A stretch of 31,423 bases of DNA from positions 1-31,423 of IMG/VR virus record IMGVR_UViG_3300006162_000037; one strand, given 5' to 3'. The stretch comes from a virus. Below the pieces are notes generated by a model that made no database searches, was not told the DNA's origin, and saw only the letters and a list, made by a program, of their open reading frames with translations. The position numbers were made by a program, and so were the translations under genes. Shown piece by piece: positions 1 to 7,823 of the stretch; position 1 is the stretch's first letter; every line of letters starts with the position of its first letter.

Positions 1-1
1 T

Positions 2-1456
2 ATGGGAAAAACTGGATCAATAATGACAAAAGCGGACATCATACAATTTCCAAAGCAAGAGAGCGCATCGCAGCGCGTGCATGACAGCTATATCAACTTT
101 GCCGCGCAGGTAGGCATCGGTACTGATAACATGAGCTCCTATGGGACGTACGGCTTTACGTTCCTAACGCGCAATCGTATTTTGCTAGAGGCGCTATACC
201 GGGGGTCGTGGATAATCGGCGCAGCAGTCGATCATTGCGCAGACGATATGACGCAAGCGGGTATCGAGATCCAATCCGATATGAGCCCCGACGATATTGC
301 GATACTTGAAGAGGCGATGGATGATCTCGAGATATGGGAAAACATCAACCGCGTGATTAAGTGGGGCCGCCTGTACGGATCCTGTGTAGGTGTATACATG
401 ATCGATGGGCAGGATATGGCTACTCCATTGAACATCGAGACAGTAAAAAAAGGTCAATTCCGTGGCATATTACCGATGGATCGCTGGCAGCTCGTGCCAA
501 GCTTGGGCCATCTTGTGCAAGACTTCGGACCTGATATAGGATTGCCAGAGTTTTACCAGACTGTGCCCGATGCGATATTGCCCGACCTCGGTGTAATACA
601 TCATTCGCGTTTATTCCGCTTTGACTCGATCGAGCTCCCGCACTGGCAGAAATTGACAGAGCAGTTATGGGCAGAAAGTATCGTCGAGCGCATATACGAC
701 CGTATCGAAGCATTCGATAGCACAACGCAGGGTGCAGCGCAGCTCGTATTCAAGGCATATCTTCGCACATTATCTGTTGAAGGCTTGAGAGAAATCATCG
801 GGGCCGGCGGCCCGGCGATGTCAAGCCTCACCAAGAATATCGCGTTGATTCGTCGCTTTCAGAGCATTGAGGGTATAACGCTAATCGACACCACAGATAA
901 ACTCGAGACACAGGCTTATAACTTTGCCGGGCTCGATGACATTCTATTGAAATTTGCCGAACAAATCAGTGGCGCGATCGAAGAGCCAATGGTTAGATTA
1001 TTCGGGCAGACACCGGGCGGACTAAATGCAACAGGCGAAACGGATCTGCGCAACTATTATGACAGCATTAAGCGCAAGCAATCGACAAAGCTCCGTCGGC
1101 CGTTAAAGATCATCCTCGGCTTGACGATGCGCTCCACCTTCGGGAAAGAATTGCCTCCGGGCTTTAACTTCCAGTTTAACCCACTCTGGCAGAGTACCGA
1201 CGAACAGAAATCAGAAATGGCCAGCAAGGATACATCAGCGGTGCAGGGCGCATTTGAGTCTGGTCTTGTATCTCACGCCACTGCATTAAAAGAGCTCAAG
1301 CAGAGCAGCAAAACTAACGGAATGTGGTCGAACATTACCGATGAAGATATTAAGGACGCCGAGAGCGAGCCGCCTTTATCCGAATTTGTACAAACTCCCG
1401 AGGAAATCGCCGCACAGCAGCAGGTGAACAATGGCGAAGAAAACAAAGAAGATTAG
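2..1456 (+). CDS. Phage portal protein, DUF1073 (PF06381) family
   Basis: This is the dodecameric vertex channel through which DNA is packaged and to which the neck attaches. The 484-aa length and the central segments around residues 40-110 (GTYGFTFLTRNRILLEALYR, then AVDHCADDMTQAGIEI) are typical of DUF1073 portals. The C-terminal ~60 residues are acidic and Gln-rich. Two starts are possible, ATG at 2 and in-frame ATG at 23. The window begins one base before the first, so its ribosome site cannot be judged, and the second has only a weak GGA upstream. The gene would normally follow a large terminase subunit, which lies outside the window. The downstream gene starts 26 nt before its end. The family call is secure; the exact start is not. 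Confidence 0.9.
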   Translation: MGKTGSIMTKADIIQFPKQESASQRVHDSYINFAAQVGIGTDNMSSYGTYGFTFLTRNRILLEALYRGSWIIGAAVDHCADDMTQAGIEIQSDMSPDDIAILEEAMDDLEIWENINRVIKWGRLYGSCVGVYMIDGQDMATPLNIETVKKGQFRGILPMDRWQLVPSLGHLVQDFGPDIGLPEFYQTVPDAILPDLGVIHHSRLFRFDSIELPHWQKLTEQLWAESIVERIYDRIEAFDSTTQGAAQLVFKAYLRTLSVEGLREIIGAGGPAMSSLTKNIALIRRFQSIEGITLIDTTDKLETQAYNFAGLDDILLKFAEQISGAIEEPMVRLFGQTPGGLNATGETDLRNYYDSIKRKQSTKLRRPLKIILGLTMRSTFGKELPPGFNFQFNPLWQSTDEQKSEMASKDTSAVQGAFESGLVSHATALKELKQSSKTNGMWSNITDEDIKDAESEPPLSEFVQTPEEIAAQQQVNNGEENKED

Positions 1457-2186
1457 CCCATTCGCAAAGCCGGAAGGCATCATGCGAGGATATGAACGGA
1501 GCTTGCGCAAGGTTGCCCGTGAGATAGGGCGCATCATCGAGGGTTATCAGGCAGAGACGTTAGATAAATTCAATCTGCCGGCCTTGGATAAAACCCTTGA
1601 AGATTACGCAAAGATGCTTGAGCCTTGGGCAAAGCTTAAAGGTTTCCAGTTGGCCGAGGCGAGCGATAAGCAGGATCGCAAAGCATGGGCGCGCGCAACC
1701 GCAGAAATGGGCGAAGGCATACGCCGGGAATTGCGCAGCGCGAATGTAGGCGCAGTTTTCAACAACATAATGCAGCGACAGGTCAAATACATAACCTCAT
1801 TGCCGATTGATGCAGCGGAGCGTGTGCATCACTTAGTCAAAGAAGGCCTGATTGATGGCACCAGAGCAAAGGAAATAGCCGAAGAGATAGCGCGCAGCGG
1901 TGAGGTGTCGGAAAGCAGGGCAATGTTGATCGCCCGCACCGAGACAACACGCGCAGCAACCGCATTAACACAAGCCCGCGCGCAGACGATCCAAAGCACG
2001 CATTACATATGGCGCACGGTACACGACGGCCGAGTGCGACAGAAACACCGCGAGCTCGACGGGAAAGTCTTTGCATGGGATAACCCTCCTATCGCAAGCG
2101 AAGACGATCAGCCTGTCGTCCACGCGCACCCGGGCGAGATATACAACTGCCGGTGCCGTCCAGAGCCAATCATCCCCGAAAGGTAA
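1431..2186 (+). CDS. Phage head morphogenesis protein (SPP1 gp7 / Mu gpF-like)
   Basis: This minor capsid protein bound to the portal region is needed for productive head assembly (PF04233 family). The 251-aa product shows the family landmarks in order: ARTETTRA at 168-175, the RQKHRELDGKVF segment at 202-213 with His206 and Asp210, and the C-terminal NCRCRP motif with Cys240 and Cys242. The N-terminal half is charged and helical. The start at 1431 overlaps the portal gene by 26 nt, with an AGGTG ribosome site about 8 nt upstream, so the two are probably translationally coupled. The position directly after the portal is the standard one. No anomaly is seen. Confidence 0.9.
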   Translation: MAKKTKKISPFAKPEGIMRGYERSLRKVAREIGRIIEGYQAETLDKFNLPALDKTLEDYAKMLEPWAKLKGFQLAEASDKQDRKAWARATAEMGEGIRRELRSANVGAVFNNIMQRQVKYITSLPIDAAERVHHLVKEGLIDGTRAKEIAEEIARSGEVSESRAMLIARTETTRAATALTQARAQTIQSTHYIWRTVHDGRVRQKHRELDGKVFAWDNPPIASEDDQPVVHAHPGEIYNCRCRPEPIIPER

Positions 2187-2189
2187 TTT

Positions 2190-2372
2190 ATGTATACGCT
2201 TTGTTTGGTGGCTTTAGGAGTAATGGTTATATTCGGGCTTTTGTTGGCTCTGTTGGGTATAAGCATATCGCTTGATAGCTCACCCGAGGATGACGAAGGC
2301 CAAAGCATATTTATGCTCGGGATGATCATGCTCGCATTAGCAGCGGCATGTTTTATCGTCGCAACTAAGTAA
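2190..2372 (+). CDS. Small two-helix membrane protein
   Basis: The 60-aa protein has two hydrophobic stretches, at about residues 4-27 and 40-57, separated by an acidic Ser/Asp/Glu loop. That is a helical hairpin. It starts 3 nt after the stop of the head morphogenesis gene and has no strong ribosome site of its own, so it is probably coupled. A membrane protein within a head module is uncommon. A small holin-like or superinfection-exclusion role is possible, but nothing in the sequence shows it. The acidic loop between two transmembrane segments is also seen in pinholin-type proteins. I do not recognise the family. Confidence 0.6.
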   Translation: MYTLCLVALGVMVIFGLLLALLGISISLDSSPEDDEGQSIFMLGMIMLALAAACFIVATK

Positions 2373-2447
2373 TTCAACCGCAAGTAGGCCTAAACCCCGT
2401 GTTTGAGGTATCGCTTGCACATTTAACACAACCACTGGTTAGTAAAT

Positions 2448-3935
2448 ATGCCATTGAAACAAGGTAGCAGCGAGAAGACAATCTCGTTTAATATCGCAGA
2501 GCTGATTAACGCCGGTCACTCGCGCGCACAGGCGGCCGCCATCGCTTACAAAGAAGCGGGCAAAGATTGCGCCGGTGGAAAAGATTGCGATTGCCACGAT
2601 TGCAGCACCCAAGACGAAACACCAATGCGTTATTTCACCCCATCAGAGTTGAGCGAAAAACAATCCTTAACTCCCGAGGGGTTTTTGCTTTGCCGTGATG
2701 TGCCTATCGCGCGCACCGGATCGCAGCTCTATGCAGACTATGAGGTGCCCAATTTACAATCACAGGGCGGTGTCATCCGGATGGATCGTGATGAAGATGA
2801 AGTTTTCCGCAAGGAGACGATCGCGTCATTCGAGGGTAAGCCCGTAACAAATGATCATCCGGATGAGGATGTCTCTCCGGATAACTGGAAAAGTCTCGCC
2901 GTGGGCGTGGTGCAAAATGTGCGTCGCGGCATCGGTTTTGAAGACAACCTACTACTCGCCGACCTGCTTATTACTGACAGGGAAGCGATAGACGCCATCC
3001 GCGATGGCAAACGTGAGGTGTCATGTGGGTATGACGCACGTTTCGAACAGATCGAGCCGGGTCGTGGGCGGCAGACTAATATAGTTGGGAATCATGTCGC
3101 GCTTGTCGCTAATGGCCGGTGTGGTGCCCGTTGTGCAATTCAAGATAAAGGAGTCAATATGTCAAAAGTAAAAGCATTTGCCCGTATCAAGGCAGCTTTT
3201 TCGTCTCGAGATGAAAAGGCCTTAGATGCGGCGCTCCGTGACGCGGAAATGGAAGAAGGCGAAGGCAATCACATCCACATCCACACGGGCGAAGCGAAAG
3301 ATGAAGGCGAAACAACCTTCGAACAACGCCTTAAAAAAGCGGAAGACTGGATCGCTGATCGTATGGCAAAAGATGCCGAATACGAAAAGGAAGAAAAGAA
3401 AAAGGCCGAAGACAAGGCTCGCCGTGACGCCGAGGAAAAAGAGGAAGAGGAAGAAGAGAAGAAAGAACGCGACAAAGCAAAAGACGCTCTCATCGATTTC
3501 TCTGATTCAGATTCCCCGATCGTTACTGAGGAAGAGCGCGTGCGTGATGCGGCAAATCAGTATGCCGATATCGTTTCGCGTGCAGAGATCCTCGCCCCCG
3601 GTGTGACACTGCCAAAGCTTAAAGATACAGCGGTGCGCGACGGTAAAGCCGCCGATGCTCTGTGCCTCATTAAGCGGCGCGTCTTAAATGCGGCTCTGGC
3701 CAATGAAGCCGGCAAAAAAGCATTGACAGGTTTCCTTGATGGCAAATCAGTCGATAAGCTCTCTTGCGGCGCTGTTGAAGGTGCTTTCTTGGGTGCTTCT
3801 GAAATCATTAAGTCGGCAAATAATAATCGCGCCGGCGCTCGGGTAAACACTCGAACAAATGATAACTCCGCCGATCCTTTCAAAAAGGGCGGTATCGACC
3901 AGATCAACAAGAAATTTTGGGGCGCTAAAAAGTAG
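2448..3935 (+). CDS. DUF2213 prohead protease fused to scaffold
   Basis: Residues 60-235 match the DUF2213 family, a capsid maturation protease. Conserved segments include FEGKPVTNDHP with His137, REVSCGYD with Ser192, and NHVALV with His216; His137 and Ser192 are the likely catalytic residues. Residues 1-45 form a separate small module (MPLKQGSS...ISFNIAELINAGHSRAQAAAIAY) found at the start of several phage proteins, followed by a Cys-rich linker at 41-52. Residues 238-495 form a highly charged, Lys/Glu-rich coiled region, as expected of a scaffold, with a HIHIHTG patch. No clear ribosome site precedes 2448. A strong internal start lies at 3159. The 75-nt gap before the gene shows nothing recognisable. 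Confidence 0.88.
   Translation: MPLKQGSSEKTISFNIAELINAGHSRAQAAAIAYKEAGKDCAGGKDCDCHDCSTQDETPMRYFTPSELSEKQSLTPEGFLLCRDVPIARTGSQLYADYEVPNLQSQGGVIRMDRDEDEVFRKETIASFEGKPVTNDHPDEDVSPDNWKSLAVGVVQNVRRGIGFEDNLLLADLLITDREAIDAIRDGKREVSCGYDARFEQIEPGRGRQTNIVGNHVALVANGRCGARCAIQDKGVNMSKVKAFARIKAAFSSRDEKALDAALRDAEMEEGEGNHIHIHTGEAKDEGETTFEQRLKKAEDWIADRMAKDAEYEKEEKKKAEDKARRDAEEKEEEEEEKKERDKAKDALIDFSDSDSPIVTEEERVRDAANQYADIVSRAEILAPGVTLPKLKDTAVRDGKAADALCLIKRRVLNAALANEAGKKALTGFLDGKSVDKLSCGAVEGAFLGASEIIKSANNNRAGARVNTRTNDNSADPFKKGGIDQINKKFWGAKK
3147..3153 (+). promoter_or_regulatory. Internal Shine-Dalgarno site for the scaffold
   Basis: AAAGGAG lies 5 nt upstream of the in-frame ATG at 3159, inside the DUF2213 gene. 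The full-length start at 2448 lacks a comparable site. The short product is therefore expected to be made in excess. Confidence 0.75.
3159..3935 (+). CDS. Internal in-frame scaffold protein (lambda Nu3-like arrangement)
   Basis: An ATG at codon 238 of the protease gene sits exactly where the protease domain ends. It is preceded by AAAGGAG (3147-3153) with a 5-nt spacer, one of the best ribosome sites in the window. The product would be 258 aa: an acidic and Lys-rich helical domain (codons 25-115 of the short form) followed by a more globular C-terminus that could bind the coat protein. In lambda, the C protease gene contains an in-frame internal start making the Nu3 scaffold in excess, and the layout here is the same. 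Expression is inferred from the ribosome site and the domain boundary. Confidence 0.75.
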   Translation: MSKVKAFARIKAAFSSRDEKALDAALRDAEMEEGEGNHIHIHTGEAKDEGETTFEQRLKKAEDWIADRMAKDAEYEKEEKKKAEDKARRDAEEKEEEEEEKKERDKAKDALIDFSDSDSPIVTEEERVRDAANQYADIVSRAEILAPGVTLPKLKDTAVRDGKAADALCLIKRRVLNAALANEAGKKALTGFLDGKSVDKLSCGAVEGAFLGASEIIKSANNNRAGARVNTRTNDNSADPFKKGGIDQINKKFWGAKK

Positions 3936-3974
3936 CACTCTGAAAATCATTAATTTTTAAGAAAGGACTAAAAC

Positions 3975-4757
3975 ATGGTAGCTTATCCTTATCAGATGCC
4001 CTCTGGTATTGCCGGGTCGATAACTCGCCCAGAATACGCAATTATCGAAGCGCAGATGTTAAACCAGTCTACACCGCCCACCGCATTCGGTGTTGCAGTG
4101 AAAATGGTATCCGGCGTGTTGTTGCCAATCGGCAGCGGCGACGTATCCAATAGCATTTATGGTGTGCTCGTACGTCCATATCCTACCTCTGGTAATGGTA
4201 CAGACGGCCTCGGTGTTGCGGTGCCTAACAAGGCATTCCCCGCCGATGTGTTGAAGCGCGGCTATATCAATGTGATCGTAAACAACTTTGCCTCCGTACC
4301 TCCTACTAAGGATAGCCCTGTTTATGTGCGCGTCGGTAACGGCTCAACTAATAAAGTTGTCGGTAACTTTGAAGCGGCACCAGAGCTCGTAGTAACCGGC
4401 GTTGCCGGGACTAATACGGGTAACGGTACGATCGGCAGTTTGGGAGGATCGCAGACTTGGGCGCTTAATACCGCCGCAGGTACCTATAAGGCAACCTTCA
4501 CAACCGCGACCGCTTACAATGTGACGGATTCAACCGGCTCTATCATTGCGACCGGTGTTGCTAGCGGCACACCAACGGCATTCGTAGCAGAAAACGGTCT
4601 CACCGGTAAAATTACGACCGGTGGCGTTGCTTTCGTGGCTGGCGATTCTTTCACGATTACCGTAACAGCAAACACAATTTTGTACGGATCCATTAACACA
4701 TACTATACCGGTGCAACCGATGCCTATGGCAACGGTGAAATCGGCATTGCTATATAA
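3975..4757 (+). CDS. Capsid structural cement/decoration protein with inserted module
   Basis: The N-terminus (YPYQMPSGIAGSITRPE, then AFGVAVKMVSG) and the core ending near residue 135 resemble the phage structural cement protein family (Gp24-like), which sits between DUF2213 and the major capsid gene and stabilises capsomers. Residues ~140-235 look like an insertion: GTNTGNGTIGS, an Ala/Thr-rich strand segment, then GVAFVAGDSFTITV. This pattern recurs in head-decoration proteins. The cement fold appears to resume at YGSINTYYTGATDAYGNGEIGIAI. The 260-aa length exceeds the usual ~130-150 aa by about the size of the insert. The ribosome site GAAAGGA precedes the start. Confidence 0.75.
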   Translation: MVAYPYQMPSGIAGSITRPEYAIIEAQMLNQSTPPTAFGVAVKMVSGVLLPIGSGDVSNSIYGVLVRPYPTSGNGTDGLGVAVPNKAFPADVLKRGYINVIVNNFASVPPTKDSPVYVRVGNGSTNKVVGNFEAAPELVVTGVAGTNTGNGTIGSLGGSQTWALNTAAGTYKATFTTATAYNVTDSTGSIIATGVASGTPTAFVAENGLTGKITTGGVAFVAGDSFTITVTANTILYGSINTYYTGATDAYGNGEIGIAI

Positions 4758-4772
4758 GAAAGGAAACACATA

Positions 4773-5762
4773 ATGCGTACAGTAGATCAAAGAATCATCG
4801 ATAGTACCGGTGCATTTTTAATCGGTCAGCTCGAGCAGCTCGATCGTACTATCCACGAGCCTTTGCAGGATTTTACGTGGAGCCGTGATATCAACGTCCG
4901 TTCCGATGCTACAATGGGCCATGATTTCACCAGCTACACAGTGTCCGCTTTGGCATCAGTCGGTGGCATTGATCCTACGAAGAAAGCGTTTATCTCGAAA
5001 GATTCGAGCACGCTCCCTAACGTAGCGGTCGACATCGGCAAAACTGCAAGCCCATTGATCCCTTGGGGTCTTGAAATGCAGTTTACTATCTTCGAATTGG
5101 AATCGGCCATGCTTACGACCGGCGGATCCATCGACGAAGAAAAGTTCTACGCTTTGAAGGAAAAACACCAGCAGGATACGGACATCCAAGTATACCTTGG
5201 CGACACCACAATCCCCGGGTGCTATGGTCTTTTGAATAGCCCGCAGATTCCGTACAACACCGCTGTTGCCGCTAACGGCACCGGAAGTTCTACGCTGTGG
5301 ATTAACAAAACTCCTTCACAGATCTTGCAGGATGTAAACAACCTGATCACTACGGTATGGACAAACAGCGCGTTCAAATATTGCCCGCGTAAAATCCTTA
5401 TCTCACCTGTGGTTTATGGTTATCTGGCAACAACCGTCGTATCTACGGCCGGTAGCATTTCGATCTTGGCATACCTTGAACAAAACAGCATCGCGCTGCG
5501 CGTTAATGGTACGCCTCTCGAGATCCTTCCTTCCAAGTGGTGCACCGGTACCAATAACGGAAACACTCTCGGCGTAAATGCAACCGATATGATGATTGCA
5601 TACACCCAAGAATATAAGCTTGTCCGTTTCCCAATGGTGCCAATGGTCGGCCTTCCTGTGCAGTTCAAAGGCGCAGCGCAGATCCGTCCATATGTTTGCA
5701 AGCTTGGCGTTGTCGAGTTTGTGTACCCTGAAACCTTGGGTATTAACTACGGTATCAACTAA
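4773..5762 (+). CDS. Major capsid protein, DUF2184 family
   Basis: This is the main HK97-fold shell protein. The 329 aa fit the DUF2184 (PF09950) capsid family, with an N-terminal FTWSRDINVRSDATMGHDFTSY region (about 30-50), the ASPLIPWGLEMQFTIFEL spine-helix segment (about 95-115), and the C-terminal YTQEYKLVRFPMVPMVG/QFKGAAQIRPYVCK region. Its place after protease and cement genes agrees. AAAGGAA lies 9 nt before the ATG. No N-terminal delta domain is obvious, which fits the scaffold being a separate protein. The next gene begins 1 nt after its stop. Confidence 0.92.
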   Translation: MRTVDQRIIDSTGAFLIGQLEQLDRTIHEPLQDFTWSRDINVRSDATMGHDFTSYTVSALASVGGIDPTKKAFISKDSSTLPNVAVDIGKTASPLIPWGLEMQFTIFELESAMLTTGGSIDEEKFYALKEKHQQDTDIQVYLGDTTIPGCYGLLNSPQIPYNTAVAANGTGSSTLWINKTPSQILQDVNNLITTVWTNSAFKYCPRKILISPVVYGYLATTVVSTAGSISILAYLEQNSIALRVNGTPLEILPSKWCTGTNNGNTLGVNATDMMIAYTQEYKLVRFPMVPMVGLPVQFKGAAQIRPYVCKLGVVEFVYPETLGINYGIN

Positions 5763-5763
5763 A

Positions 5764-6198
5764 ATGGATGCCGCAACCTTCATTCAGGATTTCCCCGAAT
5801 TTTCGGACTCAACGACATATCCGCTTCGCCTGATCAACACTTGGCTAGGCGTTGCTAATTTGCGTCTGAATCCTACTGTTTGGGGCGAATTACTGAATAT
5901 CGGTTTAGAGCTGTTCACCGCGCACTATATCTCGATCGCTGCAAAGCGTAGCCGGGAAGCAAGTGTCGGTGGACAGCCCGGCGCTAGCAATGGCGCTGTA
6001 ACGTCAAAGAGTGTAGATAAAGTATCCATCGGATACGATGCGGCACTTGTCGCATACGAAAAAGGTGGCCAGTGGAATCTTACCACATATGGCACGCAAT
6101 TTTACGATCTCCTAAAGGTCGTAGGCGCCGGCGGCATACAGGTCGGCGGTGAGGGTTTCGTCATTCCCCCCGGTTATGGATTCTGGTCGCCGCAATGA
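5764..6198 (+). CDS. Head-tail connector, DUF4054 family
   Basis: The true start is taken as ATG 5764, one base after the capsid stop, giving 144 aa. A longer reading back to 5596 would lie inside the capsid gene. The opening DAATFIQDFPEFSDSTTYP followed by a Trp-containing helix and the LELFTAHYISIA helix is the usual pattern of DUF4054 (gp6-like) adaptors that bind below the portal. The C-terminal GYDAALVAYEKGGQWNLTTYGTQFYDLLK segment is also typical. It overlaps the next gene by an ATGA, showing translational coupling. Confidence 0.85.
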   Translation: MDAATFIQDFPEFSDSTTYPLRLINTWLGVANLRLNPTVWGELLNIGLELFTAHYISIAAKRSREASVGGQPGASNGAVTSKSVDKVSIGYDAALVAYEKGGQWNLTTYGTQFYDLLKVVGAGGIQVGGEGFVIPPGYGFWSPQ

Positions 6199-6758
6199 AA
6201 TCGGGCATGTTCATCGTAAAGGACAAGGTTAAGCGGTTACAGGATTCCATCGGCGCTATGGTGCAAAACAAGGTTTTAGTCGGTGTGCCAGCAGAAAAAG
6301 CAGAGCGCGACGATGAAGACGGAAAGCAACAGGTCAATAACGCGACGATCGGCTACTGGATGGAAAACGGCGTGCCGGAGCACAATATCCCCGCACGGCC
6401 TCACTTAATCCCCGGCGTGCGCGAGGCAGAAGAGCCGATAAGCGAAGAGATGCGCAGCGCGACGATAAGCGCATTGACGGGCGATAAAGCCGGATTCATG
6501 CAAAACTTGAGACGGGCCGGGCAGATCGCAACGACATCCGTACAGAATAAAATAGACACCGGGCCATTTAAGGCCTTGGCAGATTCAACCCTGCGCGCAC
6601 GGGCGCGTAAGCAAGCAGTCAGCGGCGGTACAAAAGCCGATCGCGAAGCAGCAAGGAAAGCCCTTGAAACTGGCGATTATAGTGGCGTTAATGCAAAGCC
6701 ATTGATCGACACAGCTCAATATTTAAGGGCGCAGACATACGTCATAAGGAAATCGTAA
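6195..6758 (+). CDS. Neck/tail completion protein (HK97 gp10 / virion morphogenesis type)
   Basis: The 187-aa protein contains the motif VLVGVPAE ... NNATIGYWMENGVPEHNIPARPHLIPG (residues about 28-75). This is the core of the phage morphogenesis/neck family that joins head and tail or terminates the tail. The C-terminal half is basic and helical. It starts inside the stop of the DUF4054 gene (ATGA), and the next start follows one base after its stop. Confidence is high for a neck protein and lower for the exact subfamily. Confidence 0.8.
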   Translation: MKSGMFIVKDKVKRLQDSIGAMVQNKVLVGVPAEKAERDDEDGKQQVNNATIGYWMENGVPEHNIPARPHLIPGVREAEEPISEEMRSATISALTGDKAGFMQNLRRAGQIATTSVQNKIDTGPFKALADSTLRARARKQAVSGGTKADREAARKALETGDYSGVNAKPLIDTAQYLRAQTYVIRKS

Positions 6759-6759
6759 A

Positions 6760-7170
6760 ATGCCAATGCTCGACGTATCGGATGCCATATTGGATCCAAT
6801 GTTTTGCTCGCGCGTCTGTATTACGCGGCGGCCATACATTAACGATGCGACTCAGGGCGGCAAAGTAGTTATAACGCCGACAGAATGCTTCTTTAACGGA
6901 GTTATCACACAAGGATCGCCATCGGCCTTTCAGCAAACAGCTGATGCACAAAACGCGAAAGCTGTTATCACGGTGCACGCATACAGATTCCAGTTATTCG
7001 ATCCGATTACCTTGGCATCGACCGGGGCAATGTATCAACCGGATCTGGTTAATTATAACGGAAATATCTACATCGTCGATCGGGTGCTTAACTGGTCACA
7101 GTATGGCGCGGGCTTCACACAGGCCGAAGCGTCGCTTTATCAAATGACGGAAACGGGTAATTATCAATGA
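6760..7170 (+). CDS. Neck-region protein of unknown fold
   Basis: This 136-aa protein is rich in beta-strand-forming residues and shows no motif I can name with certainty. It lies between the gp10-like neck protein and the neck terminator. In DUF3383-sheath phages that slot usually holds a small head-tail joining protein, so this role is inferred from position. AAGGA lies about 9 nt upstream of the ATG. The gene ends in an ATGA overlap with the next. The central segment (TVHAYRFQLFDPITLA ... YNGNIYIVDRVLNWS) suggests a small beta-barrel joiner. Confidence 0.6.
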   Translation: MPMLDVSDAILDPMFCSRVCITRRPYINDATQGGKVVITPTECFFNGVITQGSPSAFQQTADAQNAKAVITVHAYRFQLFDPITLASTGAMYQPDLVNYNGNIYIVDRVLNWSQYGAGFTQAEASLYQMTETGNYQ

Positions 7171-7811
7171 CGAATGACTCTTCAACAGGTGGGTATTTAC
7201 TCCCGAGTACCCCGACGGTGCAAAACCCGCCGATCCTTGAAGATGCCGTCTTTGACACATTCATCCAGAATTTAGTCGTTGGCATAACAGGATTGCCCGG
7301 AAATCTGATATTCCCGCGCTGGCAGGTAACGCCGCCGAATCTCCCCTCAATAACGACAAATTGGGCAGCGATTGGCGTGCAGGAAGAGCAAGCCGATACC
7401 TTCGTATATGAAGCGCATAACCCGGTCACTCCGGGCGCGCCATTTCCACCAGCTCCGAACCCACCTGTGACGCCACCTGCAAACGGTTACGACGTGCAGA
7501 TCTATCACGAAGTGGTTACAATCCTGTGCAGCTTTTACGGCCCCAATGCGAGATCCTATGCAAAGTTATTGCGGGACGGATTGGCGGTAGCGCAGAATCG
7601 TGAAGTACTACAGCTCGCAGGTATGGGGCTCGTGAGCGTCGGAAAAGTCTTGGCCGTGCCTTCTATAGTAAACACACAATGGTATTACCGGGTGGATCTG
7701 CCTGTCGTAATACGTAGAGAAATAGTCAGAAATTACCCGATCCTTAATATCGTATCATCACAAATTACGATCACAAGCGATCGAGGTGCAACCGTTACAA
7801 TTAACCCATAA
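7167..7811 (+). CDS. Phage neck terminator protein (LIC_12616 family)
   Basis: The 214-aa product carries the family's core: GYDVQIYHEVVTILCSFYGPNARSYA, then LLRDGLAVAQNRE, the GLVSVG segment, and YYRVDLPVVIRREIVRNYPILNI near the C-terminus. These proteins cap the tail tube at the neck. A Pro-rich linker (about residues 88-110) separates an N-terminal segment from the core. It overlaps the upstream gene by 4 nt and is followed 12 nt later by the sheath gene. Identification rests on motif memory and position, which agree. Confidence 0.8.
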   Translation: MTNDSSTGGYLLPSTPTVQNPPILEDAVFDTFIQNLVVGITGLPGNLIFPRWQVTPPNLPSITTNWAAIGVQEEQADTFVYEAHNPVTPGAPFPPAPNPPVTPPANGYDVQIYHEVVTILCSFYGPNARSYAKLLRDGLAVAQNREVLQLAGMGLVSVGKVLAVPSIVNTQWYYRVDLPVVIRREIVRNYPILNIVSSQITITSDRGATVTINP

Positions 7812-7823
7812 GGAGTATTAAAA

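Noticed and set aside
1-1456. Anti-CBASS Acb1 activity for the portal-family protein
   Set aside because: Some DUF1073 entries are named after Acb1, but I see no HxT-type catalytic pair and the whole length fits a portal.
3226-3606. 126-aa Lys/Arg-rich open frame on the plus strand
   Set aside because: It is the +1 shadow of the charged scaffold region, whose low-complexity codons (GAA/AAA/AAG) leave other frames open.
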